Positions 25,454 to 33,420 of a DNA stretch of 64,000 bases are shown here, one piece after another. Every line of letters begins with the position of its first letter. Position 1 is the first letter of the stretch. Below the pieces are notes generated by a model. It did no database searches, was not told the origin of the DNA, and was given only the letters and a program-made list of their open reading frames with translations. Location: positions 3,580,036 through 3,644,035 of the forward strand of contig NZ_JAMOFV010000006.1 of NCBI RefSeq assembly GCF_023656515.1. Reading direction: 5' to 3'. A program made the position numbers and the translations under genes. This DNA is from Clostridium swellfunianum. GTDB taxonomy: Bacteria > Bacillota > Clostridia > Clostridiales > Clostridiaceae.

Positions 25454-26689
25454 ATGGAAATCAGTGTTGATGTTGAAAAGAAGAATGGCTTTAGAGTTTT
25501 AAAAAATTATCCCGATTTTCTTAAGGTATGGTTGGGGCAAACCATATCCAGGTTTGGGGATGCACTTGATGGCATTGCCTTTATGTGGCTTATGTATAAG
25601 CTTACCGGGTCAACGCTTTTAATGGGGTCAGTAATGGCAGTTAGTGCAATGCCTTCTCTCTTTGGAATGGCGGCGGGGGTTTTTGTAGATCGTATGGACA
25701 AAAAAAAGGTTATGGTAATTATGGATTTACTTCGAGGAGTGTCCACCGCAGGTATTGCTGTATTATTTATAACTGATAACTTACAAGTATGGCTGCTTTT
25801 TGCTTTTTCATTTTTTAATTCGATATGTGAGGTTTTTTCCTCACCAGCTCGTTCAAGTGCAATGCAGGTGTTAGTAAAGAAGGAACACTATTTACCAGCA
25901 AATTCCTTAGGGCAAGCCTCAAGAGCAATCGCTGAAATATTAGGCATGGGTATTGCGGCTGCTGTTATTGGATTATGGGGCGTAGGAATAGCTATTTTAA
26001 TTGATGCATCAACTTTCTTAATATCTGCTTTTACTGCTGCAATAGCTAATATTGAAAAGGTAGTAAGCAGCAGTGATAAGTTGGATATTCCGAAGTTTTT
26101 CAAAGAATTATTTGAGGGGTTGACTGTAATTAGATCAAACTTAATGATTTTTATTAATATGATACTTGGCTCAGCCATAAATATTTTACTTGCTCCATTT
26201 AACGTGCTTATGCCCATATACTCCGATAAAATTTTAAATTCTGGAGAGAAAGGCTACAGCAGCATGGGAATAGGAATAATGGTAGGTACAGTACTAGGCT
26301 CGCTTCTTGTGGGGCAGATTGCGCATAAATTCAAAAAAAGTACAGTGATAATTACAGGTTTCTTAGTGTTTGCTTCGAATATTTTAGCTCTTGGACTTGT
26401 TAGTAATATGCTTCTTGCCGTTGTTTTCAGTACTTTTATGGGAGTTTGCCTGCCGCTTATTACTGCTACAGGTATGTCTGTGATACAGGCTTATACCCCA
26501 AAGGAAAAAATGGGAAGAGTTACTTCAACCAGTCAGACAATTGGGTTAATAGGAATGCCATTAGGTTTTGCGGCATCGGGTATAATAGGCGAAAGTCTCA
26601 ATGTACAATATACTTTTATAGCTATTGGAGTAATCATGATAATTATCTGCATTATACCAATGTTTAATAAAGAGTTCATGAGTTATTAA
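25454..26689 (+). CDS. MFS transporter, macrolide-efflux-like
   Basis: A 411-residue membrane protein with about 12 helices. The MFS loop signature GVFVDRMDKKKVM follows helix 2. The start WLGQTISRFGDALDGIAFMW is typical of the MefA-like drug exporter group. ATG 25,454 is preferred to upstream in-frame codons because AAGGGG is about 10 bases before it. It follows the ArsR-like gene closely and is presumably controlled by it. Export of a drug or metabolite is inferred; the substrate is unknown. Confidence 0.87.
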   Translation: MEISVDVEKKNGFRVLKNYPDFLKVWLGQTISRFGDALDGIAFMWLMYKLTGSTLLMGSVMAVSAMPSLFGMAAGVFVDRMDKKKVMVIMDLLRGVSTAGIAVLFITDNLQVWLLFAFSFFNSICEVFSSPARSSAMQVLVKKEHYLPANSLGQASRAIAEILGMGIAAAVIGLWGVGIAILIDASTFLISAFTAAIANIEKVVSSSDKLDIPKFFKELFEGLTVIRSNLMIFINMILGSAINILLAPFNVLMPIYSDKILNSGEKGYSSMGIGIMVGTVLGSLLVGQIAHKFKKSTVIITGFLVFASNILALGLVSNMLLAVVFSTFMGVCLPLITATGMSVIQAYTPKEKMGRVTSTSQTIGLIGMPLGFAASGIIGESLNVQYTFIAIGVIMIIICIIPMFNKEFMSY

Positions 26690-26872
26690 GATTAAAACTA
26701 AAAATTCACTAGCCCCTGACAAACAAGCATTGAAAGAACAGATATTTATAAATTAAAGCTTATTAATTTGAGGATATTGGAGTTATGCTGGAATACAAGT
26801 TATAATGATGGTGAGTATTTGTTAGAAAACACTAATTAAATATTATTATCTTACTTATATAGGAGGTCAAAA

Positions 26873-26959
26873 ATGATTATAGGTCAAAAGATTGATTTAC
26901 TCCATACAAAGTCAGTATGTGTTTGTAGTGGCTCTTTGTATGGAGTGCTAAGCCACTAA
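26873..26959 (+). CDS. 28-codon leader-type open frame
   Basis: ATG 26,873 follows a perfect AGGAGGTC at close to ideal spacing and encodes 28 residues (including HTKSVCVCSGSLYG) to TAA at 26,957-26,959. The frame overlaps several mutually exclusive RNA stems and lies 62 bp upstream of the CD3324-family gene. I infer a translated leader peptide that may control the downstream gene; a truncated gene remnant is the alternative. The gap 26,690-26,860 shows nothing else clear. Confidence 0.45.
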   Translation: MIIGQKIDLLHTKSVCVCSGSLYGVLSH

Positions 26960-26987
26960 TAAATGTTCTATACATACGACTTTGTAT
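26899..26987 (+). promoter_or_regulatory. Alternating RNA stems upstream of CD3324-family gene
   Basis: Three pairings are visible. Stem A pairs 26,899-26,911 with 26,934-26,946 (13 bp, ACTCCATACAAAG). Stem B pairs 26,926-26,933 with 26,951-26,958 (TAGTGGCT and AGCCACTA); B's left arm lies in A's loop, a pseudoknot order. Stem C pairs 26,904-26,920 with 26,972-26,987 (16 pairs, one bulge) and competes with A. The layout resembles attenuator switches. Confidence 0.6.
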
Positions 26988-27021
26988 CCTAACTATTTTA
27001 ATATTTAGGAGTGAAGCCAGT

Positions 27022-27285
27022 ATGAAATATAAAAATGCGAGCAATGTATTACCTGAACATCTACTTCGTGAAATACAGCAATATGTTCAAGGAGAATATC
27101 TATATATACCTGCACAACAATCGTGTTGTAAAAAGTGGGGAGAAAAGTCTGGAATTCGTAATATTTTATCTCATAGAAATAGTGAAATTATAGATAAGTA
27201 CAAACAAGGCTGCAAGATGATAGATTTAGCAGATGAATATTGTCTTTCTATCCATTCAATAAAGCAAATAATTTATAAAAAATGA
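27022..27285 (+). CDS. CD3324 family (Mor-like HTH) protein
   Basis: An 87-residue protein. The sequence NVLPEHLLREIQQYVQGEYLYIP at the start, then SGIRNILSHRNSEIIDKYKQG and LADEYCLSIHSIKQIIYK, matches the CD3324 family of clostridia, a compact helix-turn-helix protein related to the Mor transcription activator. Its targets are unknown. It is followed by a strong terminator, so it is a single-gene unit apart from the upstream leader frame. GGAG lies before the ATG. Confidence 0.85.
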   Translation: MKYKNASNVLPEHLLREIQQYVQGEYLYIPAQQSCCKKWGEKSGIRNILSHRNSEIIDKYKQGCKMIDLADEYCLSIHSIKQIIYKK

Positions 27286-27288
27286 TTT

Positions 27289-27318
27289 ATAGGGTTGCCG
27301 ATTGGCAACCCTATTTCT
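27289..27318 (+). terminator. Rho-independent terminator
   Basis: ATAGGGTTGCC pairs perfectly with GGCAACCCTAT around GATT, followed by a T-rich tail. Confidence 0.9.
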
Positions 27319-27399
27319 ATAAAACGATACAGAAGCATCTATTATCTTGAATGAACTTTATGGAGACAATACAATATAGTAAGAATGGAGGTAATGGCA

Positions 27400-28134
27400 A
27401 TGAAACAAAACAAATATGATGACAAAACCTTTTTTGATAAGTACAGTAATATGAATCGTTCAAAAAATGGACTTGAAGGTGCTGGAGAGTGGAACGAACT
27501 AAAAAAAATGCTGCCAAACTTTGCAGGTAAAAGAGTATTAGACTTAGGCTGTGGTTTTGGATGGCATTGCAGATTTGCTATAGAAAATGGTGCAGAGCTA
27601 GCCGTTGGAGTAGATATTTCATCAAAGATGTTAAAGGAAGCAAGGAACAAAACAAAATCAGAAAATATACAGTATATATGTATGCCCATAGAGGATCTTG
27701 ATTTTACTGACAATTCCTTTGATGTTATTATCAGTTCATTGGCTCTTCACTACATTCAATCATTTGAGCATGTTTTAAGCAAAATTAGCAAGTGGATTTC
27801 AAAGGGTGGAGAATTTGTTTTCTCTGTGGAACATCCAATTTTTACTGCACAAGGACCGCAGGATTGGCACTATGATGACAAAGGTAATATCTTACATTGG
27901 CCAGTTGACCATTATTTTACGGAAGGTGTTCGTAAGGCAAATTTTTTAGGGGAAGAAGTCATAAAATATCATAGAACTCTGACAACCTACGTGAACAACC
28001 TTATAAAAGCAGGATTTGAAATAACAGGAGTTGTTGAACCAAAGCCAGAAGAAAATTTGCTGCATACAGTTCCTGGAATGTTGGATGAAATACGCAGACC
28101 GATGATGCTTATTGTGTCAGCAGCAAAAAAGTAA
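27400..28134 (+). CDS. Class I SAM-dependent methyltransferase
   Basis: A 244-residue enzyme. The SAM loop is VLDLGCGFGWHCRFAI, the acidic strand-2 end is GVDISSKM, and post-motifs are EDLDFTDNSFDVIISSLALH and FVFSVEHPIF. The C-terminus (EPKPEENLLH and DEIRRPMMLIVSA) is typical of the UbiE/biotin-type methyltransferase group of Firmicutes. The acceptor is unknown. Start ATG 27,400 is chosen since GGAGG at 27,387-27,391 is 8 bases upstream; two earlier in-frame ATGs overlap or crowd that site. Confidence 0.85.
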   Translation: MKQNKYDDKTFFDKYSNMNRSKNGLEGAGEWNELKKMLPNFAGKRVLDLGCGFGWHCRFAIENGAELAVGVDISSKMLKEARNKTKSENIQYICMPIEDLDFTDNSFDVIISSLALHYIQSFEHVLSKISKWISKGGEFVFSVEHPIFTAQGPQDWHYDDKGNILHWPVDHYFTEGVRKANFLGEEVIKYHRTLTTYVNNLIKAGFEITGVVEPKPEENLLHTVPGMLDEIRRPMMLIVSAAKK

Positions 28135-28288
28135 TAATCTATTATAGATAATTTTGAATTCTCTTGATTTAAAACATTATTATATCATTCATCAATCATT
28201 ATATACTGATATATAAAACAGCGTGGTAATATTTCAAAATTAGCATGATTTTTCTATTGAAAAAATAAGTGTAAAGTCATTGCATATC

Positions 28289-28360
28289 CCTCGCAGAGTA
28301 AAAAGTTAACTTGTTATATTTATAAATTTTTAAAAAGTTAACTTTTTATGCTGCGAGAGA
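28289..28360. repeat. Dispersed inverted-repeat element, copy 2
   Basis: CTCGCAG at 28,290 and CTGCGAG at 28,351 bound a palindrome with AAAAAGTTAAC cores around an AT-rich middle (TATATTTATAAATTTTT). It closely matches copy 3 at 56,948 and, in its ends, copy 1 at 16,434. It lies 160 bp after the methyltransferase gene. Apart from this element and the promoter region below, the 650-bp gap 28,135-28,790 shows nothing else. Confidence 0.8.
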
Positions 28361-28530
28361 ATGAGCGCACGGCTGTTAAAAACAACGCTTTGTTTTAAAT
28401 ATATATTGATATTATAAAAACATTTAAGGGAATCCAAGGCGTTACAACCACTAAAACATTATTGGTATAATAAGCTTAATTAAAAAGTTATTTAATGATA
28501 AAAAAAGTCATGGTTTGTCCGATAAATTAT

Positions 28531-28559
28531 TTGACTTTTATATTAGTTCGTAATATAAT
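28531..28559 (+). promoter_or_regulatory. Main promoter of the putative D-arabinan locus
   Basis: TTGACT (28,531-28,536) and TATAAT (28,554-28,559) with exactly 17-bp spacing form a near-consensus sigma-A promoter. It lies 232 bp before the first GH172 gene and is followed at once by operator 1. Confidence 0.8.
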
Positions 28560-28566
28560 AAATATA

Positions 28567-28582
28567 TGAAACCGATGTCACA
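28567..28582. promoter_or_regulatory. Operator 1 / near-cre site at the transcription start
   Basis: TGAAACCGATGTCA matches the catabolite-repression cre consensus TGWAANCGNTWNCA except at one position. It also matches the perfect local palindrome at 28,749 at 12 of 14 positions. Its place just after the -10 would block transcription when bound, by CcpA or by the local LacI protein. Confidence 0.65.
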
Positions 28583-28661
28583 TAGTTATAGCATATATAA
28601 CTACATAATTCAGTAAATAATAATGATGTATTAATAGCTGGATTTTATTTTATGCATAATA

Positions 28662-28675
28662 TGACATCGATGCCA
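28662..28675. promoter_or_regulatory. Operator 2 (LacI-type)
   Basis: TGACATCGATGCCA differs from the symmetric site at 28,749 by one base and has the central CG of LacI-family operators. Its centre is about 94 bp from operator 1. Confidence 0.65.
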
Positions 28676-28748
28676 TATAGGAAATATATTAATATTGGAT
28701 ATCAATGTTCATGATAATCTTATAGAATATATTTTTTTTTATAAGACA

Positions 28749-28766
28749 TGTGACATCGATGTCACA
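28749..28766. promoter_or_regulatory. Operator 3, perfect LacI-type palindrome
   Basis: TGTGACATCGATGTCACA is an exact 18-bp palindrome centred on CG, 25 bp before the first gene. The regulator encoded at 29,971 is the natural candidate to bind it; three sites about 90 bp apart suggest looping. Confidence 0.8.
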
Positions 28767-28790
28767 ATAAACAGATTGGAGTGATGGTCT

Positions 28791-29900
28791 ATGAATTTAG
28801 TTAGCGGTGCTAGCAGCATAAGTCAAGTAAGAGCTGGAAAAACTAAAAGAGTTTCAAGCTATGATAGATCCGGAGGTAATAAAGATTTTTACACTCTCCT
28901 TCCACATAGCAAAATTGAGATTTGCAATATTAAAGGCAGTGGTTATATAAGACACATATGGATGACTATGACTCCAAATGGTCCTTTTGATATTCAGTTC
29001 TTACCTCGAAAAATTATTGTAAGAATGTTTTGGGATAATGAAAGTAGTCCAAGCGTTGAAGTTCCTATTGGAGACTTTTTCGGAATGGGACATGGTATTA
29101 CAAAAAATTATACTTCTGCTTTTCTTATGATGAGTCCTGAAGATGGAAAAGCCTTTAACTGCTTCTTCCCAATGCCGTTTGCCAGCGGTGCAAGAATTGA
29201 GATAGAAAGCGAAGCAGAAAACGAGGTTAAGTTTTATTTTTATGTAAACTATGAAGAGCATGATGCTATTCCGGAAGATGAATTAAGATTTCATGCTAAG
29301 TGGAGCAGGCAATGTCCAACAGATGGAATTTCAGATAAGGATATAGACAACGCTGAATACGAATTTGGCGGCAAAAACACTACCGGAGAAGGTAATTACG
29401 TTATACTTGAGGCTGAAGGAAAAGGACACTATGTAGGCTGCAACTTCAACGTGCATAACTTAAGGGCTACGAGAGAATGGAACTGGTATGGCGAGGGAGA
29501 CGACATGATATTCATAGACGGAGAACACTGGCCGCCATCTCTTCACGGTACTGGAACAGAAGACTACTTTAATACAGCTTGGTGCCCTCAACAGGAAGTA
29601 TGTACTCCTTACCATGGTATAATACTTGGAGGAGGTCCAAACTGGGGTGGAAAAATATCAACCTACAGATATCATATTTTAGACCCAATAATTTTTGAAA
29701 AGAGCATAAAAGTTACAATAGAGCATGGACATAATAACCATCGCTGTGATGATATTTCTTCCACAGCGTACTGGTATCAAACAGAACCGCATAAGGAATT
29801 TGAAAGGATATTGCCGCTTAAGGACAGACTGCCGGTGCCTGATATTTTACCTTTTAATGATGATACTATTAACAAAGTGTTTAGTCATGCAAATCCATAA
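28791..29900 (+). CDS. GH172 (DUF2961) glycosidase, probable exo-D-arabinofuranosidase
   Basis: A 369-residue protein of the DUF2961 family, now GH172, a jelly-roll enzyme family that includes alpha-D-fructofuranosidase/difructose synthase and exo-alpha-D-arabinofuranosidases. The hallmark HGTGTEDYF places a conserved Glu at residue 257; GDFFGMGHG and GHYVGCNFNV are other family stretches. There is no signal peptide, so it acts on imported oligosaccharides in the cytoplasm. It is the first gene after three operators. A second GH172 lies at 39,216. The substrate is inferred from the locus, not from the sequence alone. Confidence 0.87.
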   Translation: MNLVSGASSISQVRAGKTKRVSSYDRSGGNKDFYTLLPHSKIEICNIKGSGYIRHIWMTMTPNGPFDIQFLPRKIIVRMFWDNESSPSVEVPIGDFFGMGHGITKNYTSAFLMMSPEDGKAFNCFFPMPFASGARIEIESEAENEVKFYFYVNYEEHDAIPEDELRFHAKWSRQCPTDGISDKDIDNAEYEFGGKNTTGEGNYVILEAEGKGHYVGCNFNVHNLRATREWNWYGEGDDMIFIDGEHWPPSLHGTGTEDYFNTAWCPQQEVCTPYHGIILGGGPNWGGKISTYRYHILDPIIFEKSIKVTIEHGHNNHRCDDISSTAYWYQTEPHKEFERILPLKDRLPVPDILPFNDDTINKVFSHANP

Positions 29901-29970
29901 TTGAAACTGCCAGCTGAAAGACAGTCTAGAGTTAATTATTACAAAAGAATTTGAGGGGGTGAAGAATAAA

Positions 29971-30981
29971 ATGAGTAGTATTTATGAAATAGCGAAGAAA
30001 GTAGGATTCTCTCCTTCGACAGTAGCTAGAGCATTAAACGGAAAAGGTTACGTTGATGAACGCAAAAGAGAAATAATACTTAATGCAGCCAAGGAGCTTA
30101 ACTATGCGCCATCATACGCTGCAAAAATACTTAAGACTAAAAGAACAGAAAAGATTATCTTTGCAATTCCAGATATCTGCAACCCATTCTATTTTGACAT
30201 GATAAACGGAGCTAACAGTGTACTTGAACAGTACGGGTATTTAATGGTGTTGTTTTATACAAAACATAATCTAAATGAAGAGTTAAAAGTAATACAACAC
30301 CTTAAGGAAAAATATGCAGATGGAATGATTATGGTATCCTTTAACTTTTGTCATGAAAATATTGAATCCATAAATTCTTCTGAAGCTCCGGTTGTATTAA
30401 CCAATAAGTATGATTCAGTCGACTCTGATGACAAGTTTGATTATGTGTATGTGGATACTTATTTAGGTATAAAGATGGCAACAGAACATCTTTTAAAGCA
30501 AGGACATCAAAGAATAGCATATGTTGGCGGAGACATGAAAGAGCAAACAGGAAGCGAGAGATTCATGGGCTATAGAGACGCTATTTTAGATGCTGGTCTA
30601 AAGCTTGAGAGCAAGTATATTTTTGAATCCAACTATACTGAAAGCGGAGGATACCTTTGCGGCAAGGAAATATTATGCTTGGAACAAAGGCCTACTGCTG
30701 TTGTGGCATCCAACGACCTTATGGCAATCGGAATTATAAATGCCTGTGATGAAGCACAGGTGAAAATACCTGATGATATAGCAATAATAGGAATGGATAA
30801 TACTGATATTGCCACAAGAGTTTCACCTAAGCTTTCTTCTGTAGCTATGCTGCAGGAGGAAATAGGAAGAAATGCCGCGCAAATATTAATGGACAGATTA
30901 AATGGCGATGTTGGAGAAAAGAAGAGGGTTAAACTTTTCCCTAGACTAGTTATAAGGCAGTCAAGTGTAAGGCAGGAATAA
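29971..30981 (+). CDS. LacI family repressor of the putative D-arabinan locus
   Basis: A 336-residue regulator. The N-terminal helix-turn-helix and hinge are SSIYEIAKKVGFSPSTVARA and LNGKGYVDERKR; residues 60-336 are a periplasmic-binding-like sugar sensor (FAIPDICNPFYFDMINGANS, VASNDLMAIGIINAC, DIAIIGMDNTDIATRVSPKL). An upstream GTG in the ribosome site is rejected in favour of ATG 29,971 after GAGGGGGTG. Being the second gene, its own level depends on the promoter it controls. The inducer is probably D-arabinose or a short oligosaccharide. Confidence 0.9.
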   Translation: MSSIYEIAKKVGFSPSTVARALNGKGYVDERKREIILNAAKELNYAPSYAAKILKTKRTEKIIFAIPDICNPFYFDMINGANSVLEQYGYLMVLFYTKHNLNEELKVIQHLKEKYADGMIMVSFNFCHENIESINSSEAPVVLTNKYDSVDSDDKFDYVYVDTYLGIKMATEHLLKQGHQRIAYVGGDMKEQTGSERFMGYRDAILDAGLKLESKYIFESNYTESGGYLCGKEILCLEQRPTAVVASNDLMAIGIINACDEAQVKIPDDIAIIGMDNTDIATRVSPKLSSVAMLQEEIGRNAAQILMDRLNGDVGEKKRVKLFPRLVIRQSSVRQE

Positions 30982-31006
30982 AGCAATAATTATGGGGGTG
31001 AGCTGC

Positions 31007-33346
31007 TTGAAATACAAAAAAGCCGTATTTGCAGGGCTTGTTTGTTTGGCACTTATCGTTTCAGGCACGGTTATCTTTACTAATATTAATAAATCAAAAG
31101 GTAAAGGTGATGATAATTTGATAACTGTAGAAAATAAACAGATAGCTATCTCTTTTAGTAAATCTAAAGGCAATATAGTCAGTTTTTACGACAAGTCAAA
31201 GAAGTTGGAGTATGTTGATGAAAATAAAAGCAGCGATCCTTTTCGGCTTGATTGGAGTTTTGAATTAGATAGTAAATTTGAAAGCTTCACCTATGAAAAA
31301 GACAAGGAAGTTAAAAATGGCACTGGATATATATTAAAGTGGCAGGTTAACCCTGCGGTACAGGTTATTGGAAAGATTCAGCTGCTTAAAGATAGCAATG
31401 AGGTAAGCTTTTACTCAGAGGTAGTAAACAACTCGGAAAAAGGCATAGCAGCAATAGAGTATCCTGTAATAAGCAACCTAAAGAACATAAGCTCTAAAGG
31501 CGAAAACGACTATTTGGCTCACAGTTTCGCTACAGGCGTTTTAATTCACAGCCCAATGAAGAATTTTAAATTCGGCGGAGACGGGCTTAGATTTATGCCT
31601 TACCCTGAAGGCTTTTCCGGAAGCACAATGCAATATTTCACCTATTACGGAGAAGGCTATGGAGGATTATACTTTGCAGCCTATGATGGAGAATTTTATC
31701 AAAAGTGGCTAAACTTCGCTAAAAACAAAAATGATTTATTGGAAGCTTCTTTTATGCACGGTTATGAGGATATAGGACCTAGAAAGGGTATAAAGGTAAA
31801 CTATCCTGTAGTTATAAAGACTATGCAGGAAGGAAGCTGGTATGAGGCCTCAGATATATATAGGCAATGGGCAGAGAAACAAAAATGGAGCCAAAAAGGC
31901 AAATTAACAAAAATGGATGACTCAAACAAGGCAAAGTGGCTGCTTGAAGATATGGGGCTGTCCACATTTGGAATAAACGGTATGCATGACAGGTCCGAAT
32001 GGATAAATAGATATCATGATTTGGTTCAGACTAATGTATTTCACGTTTTAGGACCGGATTGGCCTAAGTCACGCCAAAATTATTATAATGGGGTGCCTGG
32101 TGGTTTTAATGACTGGTACCCTGCAAGATTTAACGCAAATAATATAAATACCATAAACAAAATAGGAGACAAGTATGCTCCTTTTGAATTTGACTACCTT
32201 ATAAATACAGCTGGTGCGGATAGTGAAAAAGTTAAAAAGTCTCTTCAACTGATGCCTGTTAATATTAGAAGCAATGACCAGTATAAGTTTTCTCTAATAT
32301 GCCCTGTGGCGGATTTTACAAAAAACCTGCACGTTAAAAGAGATGAGTATCTGCAAAAGGAATATAATGTTGATTCAATTTACTATGATATTTCTGCAAA
32401 TAACATTTTGAAGACTTGTATGGACCCAACACATGGACATAAAGTTGGAGGCGGTAAGGAAATAACCGAAGCTTACAGAGAAAATTACATAAATACGAAA
32501 GAAGCAATGATAAAAGCAGCAGGCAAATATATACCAATGGGAACAGAAATGATAAATGAAGTTTTTCTAGATGTGCTTGATTATTACCAGGCAAGAGCTG
32601 GCGCTCAACCTGGAACAGCCTTTGAAGGATATAACTTAAGAGATTTGATTAAGTCAGGAGAAGCAGAATTAATACCTATGTTCACCTATGTTTATCACGA
32701 GTATGGTCCAGTAAGACTCGACGGATGGGGAAAGCTGACAGAAGAAGCAGGGGATTTATTTTACTTTACAGCTGCTAGAACTTACCTTTGGGGAGGTCTT
32801 TATGAACTAAATGAAGAGTATGGACCAATGGAAGCTTTAAACGGGAAAGAAAATTCACCAGAAGAGCATTATTATGCATTTAAGCCAGCTGGATACGAGC
32901 TTGCTCCTGAACGCGGCGAATATTTAAGGCAATTTGCTTCCTTAAGAACAGGAAAAGGGAATAAGTATTTAGCTTATGGAAAGATGCTGAAGCCAGTAGA
33001 AGCAAAAGGCTATGAGATTGAACTTAACTGGTATAACTACTTTGTTCCTAAAAGTGGCGGAGAATATAACGAAAAAGGCAAGATAAAGCTTGATTCAATT
33101 ATAAGCTCGGCTTGGATGTATGAAAATAAAAGCCTTGGATTATTCTATTCAAATGTCCAGGATAAAGAACAAAAAATAACGCTTCCAATTGATATGAGAA
33201 AATACAATTTGGAAGGCAAGGACTTTAGTATTAGCTTAATAAAAGACGGCAGCGATACAAGCCTGGGAACAATATCTAAAAATGAAACAAAGGAGCTGGA
33301 GTTAACCATACCCGCAAGGAAAGTAATCATGATTGAAATTAAATAA
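31007..33346 (+). CDS. DUF6259 domain protein, membrane-anchored putative glycoside hydrolase
   Basis: A 779-residue protein starting at TTG 31,007, six bases after GGGGGTG. Residues 5-24 are a signal peptide or anchor (AVFAGLVCLALIVSGTVIF). The N-terminal third is a beta-sandwich (ISFSKSKGNIVSFYDKSKKL); the middle resembles the TIM barrel of DUF6259 proteins, with acidic clusters such as SIYYDISANN and MGTEMINEVFLDVLDYYQ. The C-terminus is another beta domain. DUF6259 has no well-described activity that I know. Its place within this locus suggests it acts outside the cell on D-arabinan or an attached sugar. Confidence 0.7.
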   Translation: MKYKKAVFAGLVCLALIVSGTVIFTNINKSKGKGDDNLITVENKQIAISFSKSKGNIVSFYDKSKKLEYVDENKSSDPFRLDWSFELDSKFESFTYEKDKEVKNGTGYILKWQVNPAVQVIGKIQLLKDSNEVSFYSEVVNNSEKGIAAIEYPVISNLKNISSKGENDYLAHSFATGVLIHSPMKNFKFGGDGLRFMPYPEGFSGSTMQYFTYYGEGYGGLYFAAYDGEFYQKWLNFAKNKNDLLEASFMHGYEDIGPRKGIKVNYPVVIKTMQEGSWYEASDIYRQWAEKQKWSQKGKLTKMDDSNKAKWLLEDMGLSTFGINGMHDRSEWINRYHDLVQTNVFHVLGPDWPKSRQNYYNGVPGGFNDWYPARFNANNINTINKIGDKYAPFEFDYLINTAGADSEKVKKSLQLMPVNIRSNDQYKFSLICPVADFTKNLHVKRDEYLQKEYNVDSIYYDISANNILKTCMDPTHGHKVGGGKEITEAYRENYINTKEAMIKAAGKYIPMGTEMINEVFLDVLDYYQARAGAQPGTAFEGYNLRDLIKSGEAELIPMFTYVYHEYGPVRLDGWGKLTEEAGDLFYFTAARTYLWGGLYELNEEYGPMEALNGKENSPEEHYYAFKPAGYELAPERGEYLRQFASLRTGKGNKYLAYGKMLKPVEAKGYEIELNWYNYFVPKSGGEYNEKGKIKLDSIISSAWMYENKSLGLFYSNVQDKEQKITLPIDMRKYNLEGKDFSISLIKDGSDTSLGTISKNETKELELTIPARKVIMIEIK

Positions 33347-33420
33347 CTAAAATATTTAGGAGGCAATGCCCTTGTAAATATAAAAACCAAATTAGTTTTA
33401 TGATTAAAGGGGGAATTAAA

